From Gammaproteobacteria bacterium (lineage in GTDB: Bacteria > Pseudomonadota > Gammaproteobacteria > Steroidobacterales > Steroidobacteraceae), in NCBI GenBank assembly GCA_003134045.1, contig PLAH01000103.1:1-56994 (forward strand): a stretch of DNA of 56,994 nt, given 5' to 3'. Positions 36,828 to 48,650 of the stretch are shown one piece after another. Position 1 is the first letter of the stretch; every line of letters begins with the position of its first letter. The notes below the pieces were generated by a model. That model did not search any database, had not been told where the DNA came from, and saw only the letters and a list, made by a program, of their open reading frames with translations. The position numbers were made by a program, and so were the translations under genes.

Positions 36828-38507
36828 ATGATCGCCGTGCTCCAAGCCCGCCGCGATGGGCTGTGGACCCGCGCGCAGATCCGCGACAACGTACTCGCCG
36901 GGATCGTCGTCGGCGTGGTTGCCCTGCCGCTCGCCATGGCGTTCGCCATCGCCAGCGGCGCCCGGCCGGAACAGGGGCTCTATACCTCCATCGTGGCCGG
37001 GGTGCTCACGTCTCTGTTCGGCGGCACCCGGGTTCAGATCTCCGGCCCGACCGGCGCCTTCATTGCCGTTTTGTCCATCATCACCGCACAGCATGGGATC
37101 GGCGGCCTGCAGATCGCCACCCTGATGGCGGGCATCATCTTGGTGGCGTTCGGATTCGCGCGCTTGGGCGCGGTCATCAAGTACATCCCGAATCCGGTCA
37201 TCGTCGGCTTCACCGCGGGTATCGCGGTCATCATCTTCGTCGGGCAGTGGAAGGATTTCTTCGGCCTGTCGCCCGCACCGTCGGGACTGCATTTCCACGA
37301 AAAGATCTTCTCGCTCCTGCAAGCGTTGCCCACCATCACGGTGGCCACGACCGGTCTTGCGCTGCTGGCATTGCTGATACTCACCGTAGGTCCCCGCTAT
37401 CTGCGGCGGATTCCGGCGCCGCTGGTGGCGCTGGTGGTGGTGACGCTGGTGCAGTCCGTAGCTCACTTCAAAGGCGTCGCCACGATCGGTTCGGCGTACG
37501 GCGGCATTCCGCGCACGCTGCCGTCGTTGCACTTCCCCTCGGTCACCTTGGCGCAGGTGTTCTCGCTGGTGGGGCCGGCATTCACGATCGCACTGCTGGG
37601 GGCGATCGAATCGCTGCTGTCCGCGGTGGTCGCCGACGGCATGTCCGGCACTCGCCACGATTCGAATCAAGAATTGATCGGTCAAGGCATCGCCAACATC
37701 GCGGCGCCCCTGTTCGGAGGCTTTGCGGCCACCGGTGCCGTCGCGCGCACCGCGACGAATATTCGCAACGGCGCCACGAGTCCGCTCGCCGGCCTGGTGC
37801 ATTCCGGTTTCCTGATCCTCGTCATTCTGATCCTGGCCCCGCTCGCAACCGCCATCCCGCTCTGCGTCCTGTCGGCCGTGCTGTTCGTGGTGGCGTGGAA
37901 CATGAGCGAGCTGCCGCATGCCATTCGCCTGGTCCGCACGTCGCCCAGAACCGATGTGGTGGTGCTCCTGCTGACCTTTTTCCTGACGGTGTTCGTCGAT
38001 CTGGTGGTCGCGGTCAACGTCGGCGTGATCGTGGCCGCGCTGCTGTTCATGCGGCGCATGGCCGACGCGGTCAACGTCGAACAGCAATTCGGCGCGTCGC
38101 ACGTCGGCCCGTCCCCCGGCAATCCGCCGCCGGCGGACACCGGCAATTCGTATCACGATGCGATCGGCGGGGTGGTGGTCTACAGCATCGAGGGCCCGCT
38201 GTTCTTTGGCGCGGCGGAGAAACTCGAGCGCACGCTCGCGCATATCCAACGGCCCGCGACCACGCTCATCCTGCGCATGGGCAACGTGCCCTTCCTCGAC
38301 GCAACCGGTATCATCGCGCTCGAGCAAATGGTCAACGACTTCAAACGTCACGGCGCCGCCGTGCTGCTGGTGGAGCTCAGGCCGAATGTGCGCTCGAAGC
38401 TCGAGCGCGGCGGCGTGATCGCGTTGGTGGGCGAGGAACACGTCCTCGACACGCTCGATCAGGCGCTGCAAGTGGCCAATCAAATGCGGCAACCCGTTTC
38501 AACCTAG
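36828..38507 (+). CDS. SulP family anion transporter with STAS domain
   Basis: 559 residues. SulP features are the N-terminal GIVVGVVALPLAMAFAIASG, the GTRVQISGPTGAFIAVL segment, about 12-14 helices, and a C-terminal STAS domain (residues about 440-555; VVVYSIEGPLFFGAAEKLER and MGNVPFLDATGIIALEQ). SulP proteins carry sulfate, bicarbonate, dicarboxylates or related anions. No carbonic anhydrase is adjacent to point to bicarbonate. RidA follows by 20 bases. Confidence 0.9.
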   Translation: MIAVLQARRDGLWTRAQIRDNVLAGIVVGVVALPLAMAFAIASGARPEQGLYTSIVAGVLTSLFGGTRVQISGPTGAFIAVLSIITAQHGIGGLQIATLMAGIILVAFGFARLGAVIKYIPNPVIVGFTAGIAVIIFVGQWKDFFGLSPAPSGLHFHEKIFSLLQALPTITVATTGLALLALLILTVGPRYLRRIPAPLVALVVVTLVQSVAHFKGVATIGSAYGGIPRTLPSLHFPSVTLAQVFSLVGPAFTIALLGAIESLLSAVVADGMSGTRHDSNQELIGQGIANIAAPLFGGFAATGAVARTATNIRNGATSPLAGLVHSGFLILVILILAPLATAIPLCVLSAVLFVVAWNMSELPHAIRLVRTSPRTDVVVLLLTFFLTVFVDLVVAVNVGVIVAALLFMRRMADAVNVEQQFGASHVGPSPGNPPPADTGNSYHDAIGGVVVYSIEGPLFFGAAEKLERTLAHIQRPATTLILRMGNVPFLDATGIIALEQMVNDFKRHGAAVLLVELRPNVRSKLERGGVIALVGEEHVLDTLDQALQVANQMRQPVST

Positions 38508-38527
38508 ATTCTGTTCAAGGAGATGCC

Positions 38528-38884
38528 ATGTCGATCGAACGCAAGCATACGGGACCCCGGATGTCCCAAGTCGTGATACACAACGACACCGTGTATCTCG
38601 CCGGACAGGTCGCCGCGGGCGCGCCGGGCCGCAGCGTCGCGGAACAGACCAAGGACATTCTCGCCACGATCGACGCCCTGCTGGCCGAAGCCAAATCGGA
38701 CAAGAGCAAGATTTTGAGCGCCACGATCTGGCTGACCGACATGGCGGCGTTCTCGGAGATGAACGGCGTCTGGGACAGCTGGGTGGTGTCCGGCGCGACC
38801 CCGGCGCGCGCCACGGTGGTCAGTGCGCAGCTGGCCTCGCCGGAGTTCGCCATCGAGATCGCGCTGATCGCCGCGCGCGCCTGA
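38528..38884 (+). CDS. RidA/YjgF/Rid family protein
   Basis: 118 residues. Rid-family pattern: SQVVIHNDTVYLAGQVA, TKDILATIDALLAEA, ATIWLTDMAAFSEMN and the C-terminal ATVVSAQLASPEFAIEI. The Arg of PARATV matches the ligand-binding Arg of RidA, which hydrolyses reactive enamine/imine products of PLP enzymes. The acidic C-terminal residue of archetypal RidA is replaced, so it may be a Rid subfamily member with a different substrate. AAGGAGATGCC precedes the ATG. Confidence 0.85.
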   Translation: MSIERKHTGPRMSQVVIHNDTVYLAGQVAAGAPGRSVAEQTKDILATIDALLAEAKSDKSKILSATIWLTDMAAFSEMNGVWDSWVVSGATPARATVVSAQLASPEFAIEIALIAARA

Positions 38885-38913
38885 GCGATGCACCGGGGCT
38901 TGGCCGGCGCCTG

Positions 38914-39015
38914 GCCGGCCGCGCCTTACCAGCGGCGGCAGCGCCCAACCCACCGCACCGAGCCGGCCGCGCCTAGCTGGCAGCGCCCGACCCGCCGTGC
39001 CTCGCCGGCCGCGCC
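38914..39015. repeat. Imperfect GC-rich tandem repeat, units of about 42-48 bases
   Basis: GCCGGCCGCGCC occurs at 38914-38925, 38962-38973 and 39004-39015. The intervening bases are also alike (GGCAGCGCCCAACCCACC versus GGCAGCGCCCGACCCGCC). The array fills the gap between convergent RidA and Lrp-type genes and reaches the latter's stop codon. Confidence 0.7.
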
Positions 39016-39440
39016 TAACGTTCGAACTTGGTCGAGAGGATGATGGACGAGGTGGTGCGTTCCACCCCGCCGAGCGCGCCGATCCGGTCGATCACCTGGT
39101 CCATCTCATCGACGGAGGCGGTCGCGGCAACGGCGATCAAATCGGCTTCGCCGCTGACCGAATGCAATACGCGCACCTGGGGAATTGCGCGCAATGCGGC
39201 AGTCACGGTGCGCGCCTCTTTCGGGCCCACTTTGATCATGACGTGGGCGCGCACCGCACCCAGTTCATGTTCCGGGGCGATTTTGACCCCATAGCCTAAA
39301 ATGATGCCCTGCTTTTCGAGCCGCTCGATGCGGCTCTGGACGCTGGTGCGCGAGCGCCCCACCAGTCGCGCCAATTGGGCGGTCGACGCGCGCGCGTTCT
39401 CGCGCAACGCTAAGATCAGCTGATCGTCGATGGCGTCCAT
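39015..39440 (-). CDS. Lrp/AsnC family transcriptional regulator
   Basis: 141 residues. N-terminal winged HTH (DDQLILALRENARASTAQLA, LVGRSRTSVQSRIERLEKQG) and a C-terminal RAM ligand-binding domain (VRAHVMIKVGPKEARTVTAAL, HSVSGEADLIAVAA). ATG 39440 gives the canonical N-terminus; a GTG 18 bases upstream is possible. It faces the lysine 6-dehydrogenase-like gene across 117 bases and probably senses lysine or a related amino acid to control it; this role is inferred from position. Confidence 0.85.
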   Translation of the reverse strand: MDAIDDQLILALRENARASTAQLARLVGRSRTSVQSRIERLEKQGIILGYGVKIAPEHELGAVRAHVMIKVGPKEARTVTAALRAIPQVRVLHSVSGEADLIAVAATASVDEMDQVIDRIGALGGVERTTSSIILSTKFER

Positions 39441-39557
39441 GTCGATTCGTCCGTCCACCCTGGCATAATGCCGAGATGATACCTTAAAATGCCTATTTCG
39501 ACCCTACCATTCGCAGGGCGGTTGCCCGAAAATAGCGGCCCATCTGTAGGAGGCGGC

Positions 39558-40661
39558 ATGAAAGACATCGTTATCGTCGGTGCGGGGAAGATCGGGTCGA
39601 TGATCGCGGAACTCTTGGGCGGCTCCGGCGATTACGCCGTGACCGTGGTCGACCGCTCGCAGCAGCAGCTCGACCGCCTGGAAACCAGCGTGAAAATCTC
39701 CAAGGTGGTTGCCGACATCGCCGAGGGCGATGCCCTGCGGAAAATTCTGAGCGGGAAGTTTGCCGTGCTCAGCGCCGCGCCCTATCACGCAACGCGCACC
39801 ATCGCCGAAGCGGCCAAGGCGGCGGGCGCCCACTACCTCGACCTGACGGAAGATGTGGCCAGCACGCGCGCCGTGAAGCAGCTCGCCGCGGGCGCTCGCA
39901 CCGCCTTCATCCCACAATGCGGCCTGGCACCCGGCTTCATCACCATCGTCGCCAGCGACTTAGCCTCCCGCTTCGATGAGCTGCAGGACGTGCGCATGCG
40001 CGTCGGTGCGCTGCCGAAGTTTCCTTCCAATGCCTTGAACTACAATCTGACCTGGAGCACGGACGGGGTCATCAACGAATATTGCGAACCCTGCGAGGCC
40101 ATCGTCAACGGTCGGTTGCGCGAGACCCAGCCGCTGGAGGAGCTCGAAGAGTTCTCGCTCGACGGGATTCTCTACGAGGCGTTCAATACGTCGGGCGGTC
40201 TCGGCACGCTGTGCGAAACGCTGGCGGGAAAGGTCCGCAATCTCAACTACCGCACCATACGGTATCCCGGCCACGCCGCCATCATGAAGGCGCTGCTGAA
40301 CGATCTGCGCCTGCGCGATCGCCGCGACCTCTTGAAGGATATCCTGGAGAATTCGGTGCCCATCACGCTGCAGGACGTGGTGATCGTGTTCGTCACGGTG
40401 AGCGGGCTGCGCGGCGGCCAGCTGGTCCAGGAAACCTACGCCAACAAGATCTATGCGGCACCTCTGGGCGGCCGGGTTCGCAGCGCCATCCAGATCACGA
40501 CGGCCGGCGGCATCTGCGCCGTGCTCGATATGCTGAGCGCGGGGCACCTGCCGCAAGCCGGCCTCATCAAACAAGAGGACATCAAACTGCAGCCGTTCCT
40601 CGCGAATCGTTTCGGCCGGGTCTACGCCATGCCCGTACCGGCAGCGGCCCACGCCGCTTAA
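39558..40661 (+). CDS. Saccharopine dehydrogenase-fold protein, probable lysine 6-dehydrogenase
   Basis: 367 residues from ATG 39558 with AGGAGG 4 bases upstream; an earlier ATG at 39489 adds an unlikely tail. The N-terminal Rossmann fold reads DIVIVGAGKIGSMIAELL; the later parts GLAPGFITIVASDL, FNTSGGLGTLCETLAGKV and YRTIRYPGHAAIMK resemble NAD-dependent lysine 6-dehydrogenase, which makes 2-aminoadipate 6-semialdehyde from lysine. Saccharopine dehydrogenase itself or another family member is possible. Neighbouring 2-oxoadipate/2-hydroxyglutarate genes support lysine breakdown. Confidence 0.75.
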   Translation: MKDIVIVGAGKIGSMIAELLGGSGDYAVTVVDRSQQQLDRLETSVKISKVVADIAEGDALRKILSGKFAVLSAAPYHATRTIAEAAKAAGAHYLDLTEDVASTRAVKQLAAGARTAFIPQCGLAPGFITIVASDLASRFDELQDVRMRVGALPKFPSNALNYNLTWSTDGVINEYCEPCEAIVNGRLRETQPLEELEEFSLDGILYEAFNTSGGLGTLCETLAGKVRNLNYRTIRYPGHAAIMKALLNDLRLRDRRDLLKDILENSVPITLQDVVIVFVTVSGLRGGQLVQETYANKIYAAPLGGRVRSAIQITTAGGICAVLDMLSAGHLPQAGLIKQEDIKLQPFLANRFGRVYAMPVPAAAHAA

Positions 40662-40664
40662 TCC

Positions 40665-42104
40665 GTGCTCGAGCGCGAGGATGAAGACGCGCTGCGCCAG
40701 ATAGTCGGCTCCTCCGGCGTGCTTCTGGCGCCCGAGGATAGGCTGCCGTACGAAACGGCCGCGCGCTACGGCGGCGGCACGGCGGCCGCGGTGGTACGGC
40801 CGGCCGACACCGCCCAGGTCGCCGCGGTGCTTCGGCATTGCGTTCGGCGGCGGCTGCCATTCATCCCACAGTCCGGCAACACGGGGCTGGTGTTGGGTTC
40901 GACCCCCGATGACAGCGGTGGGCAGATCATTCTCTCGCTCGACCGCCTGCGGGCTGCGCCGCGTATCGATGTCGGCGATCGCACCGCCACGGTCGCGGCC
41001 GGCGTGCGGCTTTCCGCCTTGAACGCCGCGCTCGAGCCGCACGATCTGTTCCTGCCCATCGACGTGAGTTCCGATCCCATGATCGGCGGCATGGTCGCGA
41101 CCAACACCGGCGGCGCGCGTTTCCTGCGCTATGGCGACATGCGCCGTCATGTGCTCGCGCTCGAAGTGGTATTGCCCGACGACGCCGGCACGGTGCTGCA
41201 GTTGTCCGGCGGCTTGCGCAAGGACAATGCGCACCTCGATCTGCGGCAGATCTTCATCGGCAGCTGTGGCGCGTTCGGCGTCATCACCTCCGCCACCGTG
41301 GAAGTGCACCCGCGCCCGCGGCAATCCGCGGTCGCATTGCTCGTGCCGCGCGACGAGGAGGCCATATTCGAACTTCTGAACGCGTTCGAGTCCGAGGCCG
41401 GCGAGTTCCTGACCGCTTTCGAAGGGATGTCCGAGGCGGCGATGCGTCACGCATTGGCGCACGTCCCGTCGCTGCACAACCCGTTTTCCGACGGCCTGCC
41501 GGCCTATGCGATTCTGGTGGAGCTCACGTCGGCCTCCGCGTATCGGGCCGGCGGGCCCACCCTCGACGCCATCCTGGAAGCCGTGGTCACGCAATTGGCG
41601 GAACGCCAGTCCGCGCCCCTGACGGACGTCCGCTTTGGACGGTCGGAGCGGCTATGGGCATTGCGCCATGCGCTGTCCGAGGGCCTGCGGGCCGCCGGGC
41701 CGGTGGTGGGGTTCGATCTGTCATTTCGGCGCACGGAAGTCATGCCGTTCCGGCGAGTTGCTATCGCTCAACTTGGCGCCATATTCCCTGAATACGAGGT
41801 TTGCGACTTCGGCCACGTGGCTGATGGCGGCGTTCATTTCAATTTGGTGCATCGCACCAGAGCAACTCCCGAGACCTCGCGGGTTCAACAATTGCGTGAT
41901 CACGTGTTGGAGCTGGCAGTGCACGATTTTGGGGCAAGTTTTAGCGGCGAACATGGCATTGGCCGCGCGAACCAACCAGCCTATGATCACTACACACCGG
42001 CATCGATAAAGACGTATTCCGCGGCCATCGCCGCGGTATTCACACGCTTGCCGGCTGCAGCGGTCCGCTTTGGGCCGCCGCTTCCCGCAGGAGAGAGAGG
42101 ATGA
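40665..42104 (+). CDS. FAD-linked oxidase, probable D-2-hydroxyglutarate dehydrogenase
   Basis: 479 residues from a GTG 3 bases after the previous stop. VAO-type FAD fold: FIPQSGNTGLVLGSTP, DVSSDPMIGGMVATNTGGAR, GSCGAFGVITSATVEVHP. The C-terminal FAD-oxidase domain has the metal-site sequences HVADGGVHFN and SGEHGIGRANQPAY. Family members oxidise D-2-hydroxyglutarate, D-lactate or glycolate. The overlap with the HglS gene, whose product makes D-2-hydroxyglutarate, points to D-2-hydroxyglutarate to 2-oxoglutarate as its step. Confidence 0.83.
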   Translation: MLEREDEDALRQIVGSSGVLLAPEDRLPYETAARYGGGTAAAVVRPADTAQVAAVLRHCVRRRLPFIPQSGNTGLVLGSTPDDSGGQIILSLDRLRAAPRIDVGDRTATVAAGVRLSALNAALEPHDLFLPIDVSSDPMIGGMVATNTGGARFLRYGDMRRHVLALEVVLPDDAGTVLQLSGGLRKDNAHLDLRQIFIGSCGAFGVITSATVEVHPRPRQSAVALLVPRDEEAIFELLNAFESEAGEFLTAFEGMSEAAMRHALAHVPSLHNPFSDGLPAYAILVELTSASAYRAGGPTLDAILEAVVTQLAERQSAPLTDVRFGRSERLWALRHALSEGLRAAGPVVGFDLSFRRTEVMPFRRVAIAQLGAIFPEYEVCDFGHVADGGVHFNLVHRTRATPETSRVQQLRDHVLELAVHDFGASFSGEHGIGRANQPAYDHYTPASIKTYSAAIAAVFTRLPAAAVRFGPPLPAGERG

Positions 42105-43129
42105 CCACTGATACGCATCTGTCGCGATTGATTCGCCTGATCGCGGGCGACAAGGCGACGGACGATATTTTGAACACGCTGCACATCGACCGGACGTTTT
42201 GTCTGGAGAGTGCGGGCGCGGTGTCGCGGGGCGCATTCGCGATGGCGCTCAATGCGTTGCTGTTCCATGACCTGCTGACGCGCGTGCCCACGGCTGCGGC
42301 CTACGTTGCCGATCGGCGCCGTCAGCGCGAGCGCATCACGTTCGATCACGGCGCCCTGCGCACCATCCGTTTCGGTTCGGGTCCGACGGGCGCATTGCCG
42401 GCCGGCGTCGCTGCCTTTGCACGCATACTGGAACCCTTGGGCTATCACGTGGCGGGGACGTATCCGCTCGCGGAATTGCGCATGACCGGCCGCGCCTTCG
42501 CGCACCGGGAATTCCCCGAGACCTTGCCGCAATTCTTCATCAGTGAACTGCATGTCGACCGCTTCTCGGAGAAATTTCAGGCCGCCGCGAGGCGCGTGTT
42601 CGGCAGCAGCCGCGATCCTTTGACCGCGACGGCGCAGGCGGCGCTGGCGAACTTTGCCGAGCAGGGCCGCTGCGAAATGAAATTGGCAGCGCCCGCGCTG
42701 CGCGAGATCGTTACCGCCTTCGGCCGCTGGCACGACCTGCCGAGCGTCGCCGATTACCGGCTGCTGCTCGCCGAATCCGCCGAGGCCGCCTGGATCGCCA
42801 CCGAGGGCTCGGTTTTCAACCACGCCACCGATCGTGTCGCGGATGTCGCCATGACGGCCTGCGGGCAACGCTCGCTCGATCGACGGATGAAAGAGGCCAT
42901 CGAAACCTCCGCCACGGGCTCGGTCCGTCAGACCGCTTTCAAGGCGGATCCCGTACGCCGTACCCTGCGCGCCGACGATGGATCGGAAGTCGAAATGACC
43001 GTGCCCGGTTCCTTCTACGAATTCATTTCGCGCGACGGGGTCATCGGTTCCGACGGCAAGCGCCGCCTGGATCTGCGCTTCGATAGCGGCAACGCGCAGG
43101 GAATTTTCAAGATGACGGCGGCGGGCTGA
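42101..43129 (+). CDS. hglS: 2-oxoadipate dioxygenase/decarboxylase (HglS, DUF1338 family)
   Basis: 342 residues, ATG coupled to the previous gene by a 4-base overlap. The DUF1338/vicinal-oxygen-chelate-like fold keeps the iron ligands and substrate Arg known from Pseudomonas HglS: His83 and Arg87 (FDHGALRTIR), His241 (FNHATDRV) and Glu307 (GSFYEFIS). HglS uses Fe(II) and O2 to convert 2-oxoadipate to D-2-hydroxyglutarate and CO2 in lysine breakdown. The aminoadipate semialdehyde dehydrogenase and aminotransferase steps are not in the window. Confidence 0.88.
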   Translation: MTTDTHLSRLIRLIAGDKATDDILNTLHIDRTFCLESAGAVSRGAFAMALNALLFHDLLTRVPTAAAYVADRRRQRERITFDHGALRTIRFGSGPTGALPAGVAAFARILEPLGYHVAGTYPLAELRMTGRAFAHREFPETLPQFFISELHVDRFSEKFQAAARRVFGSSRDPLTATAQAALANFAEQGRCEMKLAAPALREIVTAFGRWHDLPSVADYRLLLAESAEAAWIATEGSVFNHATDRVADVAMTACGQRSLDRRMKEAIETSATGSVRQTAFKADPVRRTLRADDGSEVEMTVPGSFYEFISRDGVIGSDGKRRLDLRFDSGNAQGIFKMTAAG

Positions 43130-43201
43130 AGCCCGCCGCCCCGGACAAACCGACCACCTCCCGCGATGGGGAATCCGGCGAGAGCCCGACGGCGAGAGCC
43201 G

Positions 43202-43687
43202 CTACGGGCCGCGGCAGGCATACGTGACGTTCTGCCGTCGATCGATGAGTCCGTTTCGAAGCAGCCACTGGCGCGCATCGTCGGCATCCTCGGCGAACCA
43301 GGTCGCCGCGCTTCCGAGCCGAAAACTGTAGCCCCATTCGTCCATGTCCCGGCAGATGCGTTCCGGGCCGACATGAGGCAGGACTGCGGCCAATAGAATT
43401 TGCAAATAGCACACGGCGTTCTCTTCGGCGTCGTCGCCGCCCGCATCGGTGTCGAGTCCGGCGCGACGGGCGGGGGTCATGCAGATGAAGTGCGCGCTTT
43501 CGTGCAGCAGCGAATGAATGGGGGTGTCGAGCCTCGCGTAGATCCGCGAGCCGATCAGACCCGCCTCGCGTTCGCCCCAGTACGAACCGGGGATGATTTC
43601 GTCGGGCGCGACCAGGGTGAGCGTCAGACCATATCGCTCCAACAAGAGTTCGAGATCCAACCGCTCGATGGAATTGACCTGCAGCAC
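43202..43687 (-). CDS. Conserved hypothetical protein with HESAH zinc-peptidase-like motif
   Basis: 161 residues. HSLLHESAHFICM contains an HExxH motif, the zinc-binding helix of metallopeptidases; a conserved Asp/Glu-rich patch (LDTDAGGDDAEENAVCYLQ) 18 residues later could give the third ligand. No signal peptide or membrane helix. Located directly after lptE, 13 bases apart on the same strand. The family seems conserved in related gammaproteobacteria, but I know of no function. Confidence 0.72.
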   Translation of the reverse strand: MLQVNSIERLDLELLLERYGLTLTLVAPDEIIPGSYWGEREAGLIGSRIYARLDTPIHSLLHESAHFICMTPARRAGLDTDAGGDDAEENAVCYLQILLAAVLPHVGPERICRDMDEWGYSFRLGSAATWFAEDADDARQWLLRNGLIDRRQNVTYACRGP

Positions 43688-43700
43688 GGAGGGCGCGGCG

Positions 43701-44189
43701 CTACTTGAGGCTGGTCAACCGGCGCATGGCGATGGCCACGAGATCGCGCGCCATCTGCCGCCGCAGGATGTCCGATTCGTGTTCCTTGGCCAGCAGCTCG
43801 TTTTCTTCGAAGCTGTAATCCTTCGACAAGTTGATGGTCTGCGGCGCCAGCAACTCCCGGTCGGGACCCTGCACCGCAAACGTCACGGTGTAGGTCAATT
43901 CGTATTCGGTCGGAATGTTGCGTGCCGATACCGAGAGCGTGCGTTGTTCGACCACATCCCGGGTCACGTCGATGGTCGCGGTGGACTTGGCCCGCACGTC
44001 CTGCACCAGCGCGCCGGAGCTCTTCAGCTGGTGCTCGAATTCGCGCGCGAAATCGGTGTACGGGTCCCGCACCGACAGATAGGGCCGTGCCAGAATCCCC
44101 GGCAAGGGGTCGCTGCCGGCGAGGCGAAAGCCGCAGGCGCCCAAGCCCGCGATCGCGCAGATCAGGGCGACGCGGTGCAAGGCTTGCAT
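43701..44189 (-). CDS. lptE: LPS-assembly lipoprotein LptE
   Basis: 162 residues with a lipoprotein signal peptide; lipobox LGAC gives Cys19, followed by GFRLAGSDPLP. The fold pattern (SVRDPYTDFAREFEHQLKSSG, then alternating strands, VAIAMRRL at the end) is that of LptE, which plugs the LptD barrel and delivers LPS to the outer leaflet. It lies 4 bases after leuS, the usual gammaproteobacterial neighbour; holA, which often follows, is missing here. Confidence 0.87.
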   Translation of the reverse strand: MQALHRVALICAIAGLGACGFRLAGSDPLPGILARPYLSVRDPYTDFAREFEHQLKSSGALVQDVRAKSTATIDVTRDVVEQRTLSVSARNIPTEYELTYTVTFAVQGPDRELLAPQTINLSKDYSFEENELLAKEHESDILRRQMARDLVAIAMRRLTSLK

Positions 44190-44193
44190 GGCG

Positions 44194-46959
<2,766 letters not shown>

Positions 46960-46972
46960 CTAGCCGGTTACG

Positions 46973-48550
46973 ATGCAAGCCTCCCATCGCGCCATTGGAT
47001 TCGGTCTGGTCACGCTCAGCGGTTGCCTATGGTTCCTGGCCTGCACGCCGTTCGACTTCTCGGCCCTGGCCTGGGTTGCCGCAGTGCCCATGCTGCTCGC
47101 CATCGACCGTGCCCCGACGCTGAAGGGGGCGCTGTTTCTCGGGTGGTGGGCCGGGGTGGTCGAGACGGGCGGCGGGTTCTATTGGCTGATCGACCTGACG
47201 CAGCGCTTCGCCGGCTTTCCCTGGATCGCCGCCTTTTTGGTGTTCCTGGCGTTCTGCGCGACGCGCGCCGTCATTTTCCTGATTTTCACCGGCATCGTGT
47301 ACTTCATCAGGCGCCGCCGCGCGGTCCCCATGGCATTGCTCGGGCCATTGGTCATGGCGAGCAGCGAACTGATCGTGCCGCAGGTATTTCCCTGCGGGCA
47401 GTGGATATCCCAGGCCTGGCACCCCCAGGTCATTCAAATCACCGAACTCACCGGCCCGCTGGGCGTCACCGCCTTGCTGATGCTGGTGAACGGGGCGCTG
47501 TACGACCTGCTGACCCGGGGACGCTGGGCATACCGGTCGGCAATCGCGGCCGGCATCGTGTTGGCGGCCGCCCTGATCTTCGGTGCGGTCCGCATGCGGC
47601 AGATCGACCGGCGCGTCGCCGCAGCGCCGCGCCTCAACATCGGCTTGGTTCAGCCCAACTTCGCGTACACGGTCGACGGCGAGTTTTCGCGCGACGAGGC
47701 GCTGCGCGAATTGGCGGCGCTGCAGGAACAGTCCCGCCGCCTGGAGCGGGCCGGCGCGCAAGTGGTGGTATGGAGCGAGGGCGCCTATCCCATCACTCTG
47801 CCGCGCGATTTCAGCATGGATTTTCCGCCCGAGTCGCTCGCCATGATTCGCCGCGGCTTCACGGTGCCGGTGGTCATCGGCGCCAACACCTACGACTCCC
47901 AGGCGGACTTTGCCTACAACTCGGCGCTGCTGCTCGATCGTGACGGCAACGAAGTGGGCCGCTACGACAAGGTGCGGCTGCTGGCGTTCGGCGAATACAT
48001 GCCCGGGATCGAGACCTTCCCCTGGCTGCGGAATCTGCTGCCGCCCGGCACCGGACAATTCAAGGCAGGCGCGGGACCGGGCGTCATGTCGCTATCATCG
48101 CCCACCGGCGAGCCGTGGCGGCTCGGACCCGTGATCTGTTACGAGGATTTACTCCCCGGATTCCTGCATGGCGTAGGCCGCCTGCATCCCGACATCTTGG
48201 TCAATCTCACCAGCGACTCCTGGTTCGGCGCCTCCACCGAACCCTGGGAACATCTGGCGCTGGCGGTGTTCGCGACCATCGAACTGCGGGTCAGCATGGT
48301 GCGAGCCGTGAATTCCGGCATCTCGGCGTTGATCGATCCGAACGGGCGGCTGCTCGAGAAAACCTATGCCGACGACCCGTATCGTCACCCGCGGCCCGCC
48401 GACGGCATCGTCGTCAGCGTGCCCAAAATGGCCGGCGGCCACACGCTGTTCGTCGCCTGGGGGAACTGGTTTCCATACCTCTGCCTGGCGCTGACACTGC
48501 TCCTCGCCGCCGCCGCCCGGCGGCGGGCGGCTCGCAGCGGTTTGACGTGA
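46973..48550 (+). CDS. lnt: Apolipoprotein N-acyltransferase
   Basis: 525 residues, about seven membrane helices then a nitrilase-type domain. The catalytic triad is visible as Glu in VVWSEGAYP, Lys in YDKVRLLAFGEYMP and Cys in GPVICYEDLLP. Lnt adds the third acyl chain to the N-terminal Cys of lipoproteins such as LptE in the inner membrane. Starts 64 bases from the divergent leuS start. Confidence 0.95.
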   Translation: MQASHRAIGFGLVTLSGCLWFLACTPFDFSALAWVAAVPMLLAIDRAPTLKGALFLGWWAGVVETGGGFYWLIDLTQRFAGFPWIAAFLVFLAFCATRAVIFLIFTGIVYFIRRRRAVPMALLGPLVMASSELIVPQVFPCGQWISQAWHPQVIQITELTGPLGVTALLMLVNGALYDLLTRGRWAYRSAIAAGIVLAAALIFGAVRMRQIDRRVAAAPRLNIGLVQPNFAYTVDGEFSRDEALRELAALQEQSRRLERAGAQVVVWSEGAYPITLPRDFSMDFPPESLAMIRRGFTVPVVIGANTYDSQADFAYNSALLLDRDGNEVGRYDKVRLLAFGEYMPGIETFPWLRNLLPPGTGQFKAGAGPGVMSLSSPTGEPWRLGPVICYEDLLPGFLHGVGRLHPDILVNLTSDSWFGASTEPWEHLALAVFATIELRVSMVRAVNSGISALIDPNGRLLEKTYADDPYRHPRPADGIVVSVPKMAGGHTLFVAWGNWFPYLCLALTLLLAAAARRRAARSGLT

Positions 48551-48650
48551 TGCAACCTGTGACGAGCGCCGCCTCCCGCACGAGATATAAGGTTTACAAT
48601 CGAATAAAGTCACTCATGGCGCGCATGCCGAATAGTCCAGCACATACCCC

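Noticed and set aside
36627-38492. Long minus-strand open frame (621 residues) opposite SulP
   Set aside because: Composition is of low-complexity charged residues and it mirrors the SulP gene; no ribosome site or homology.
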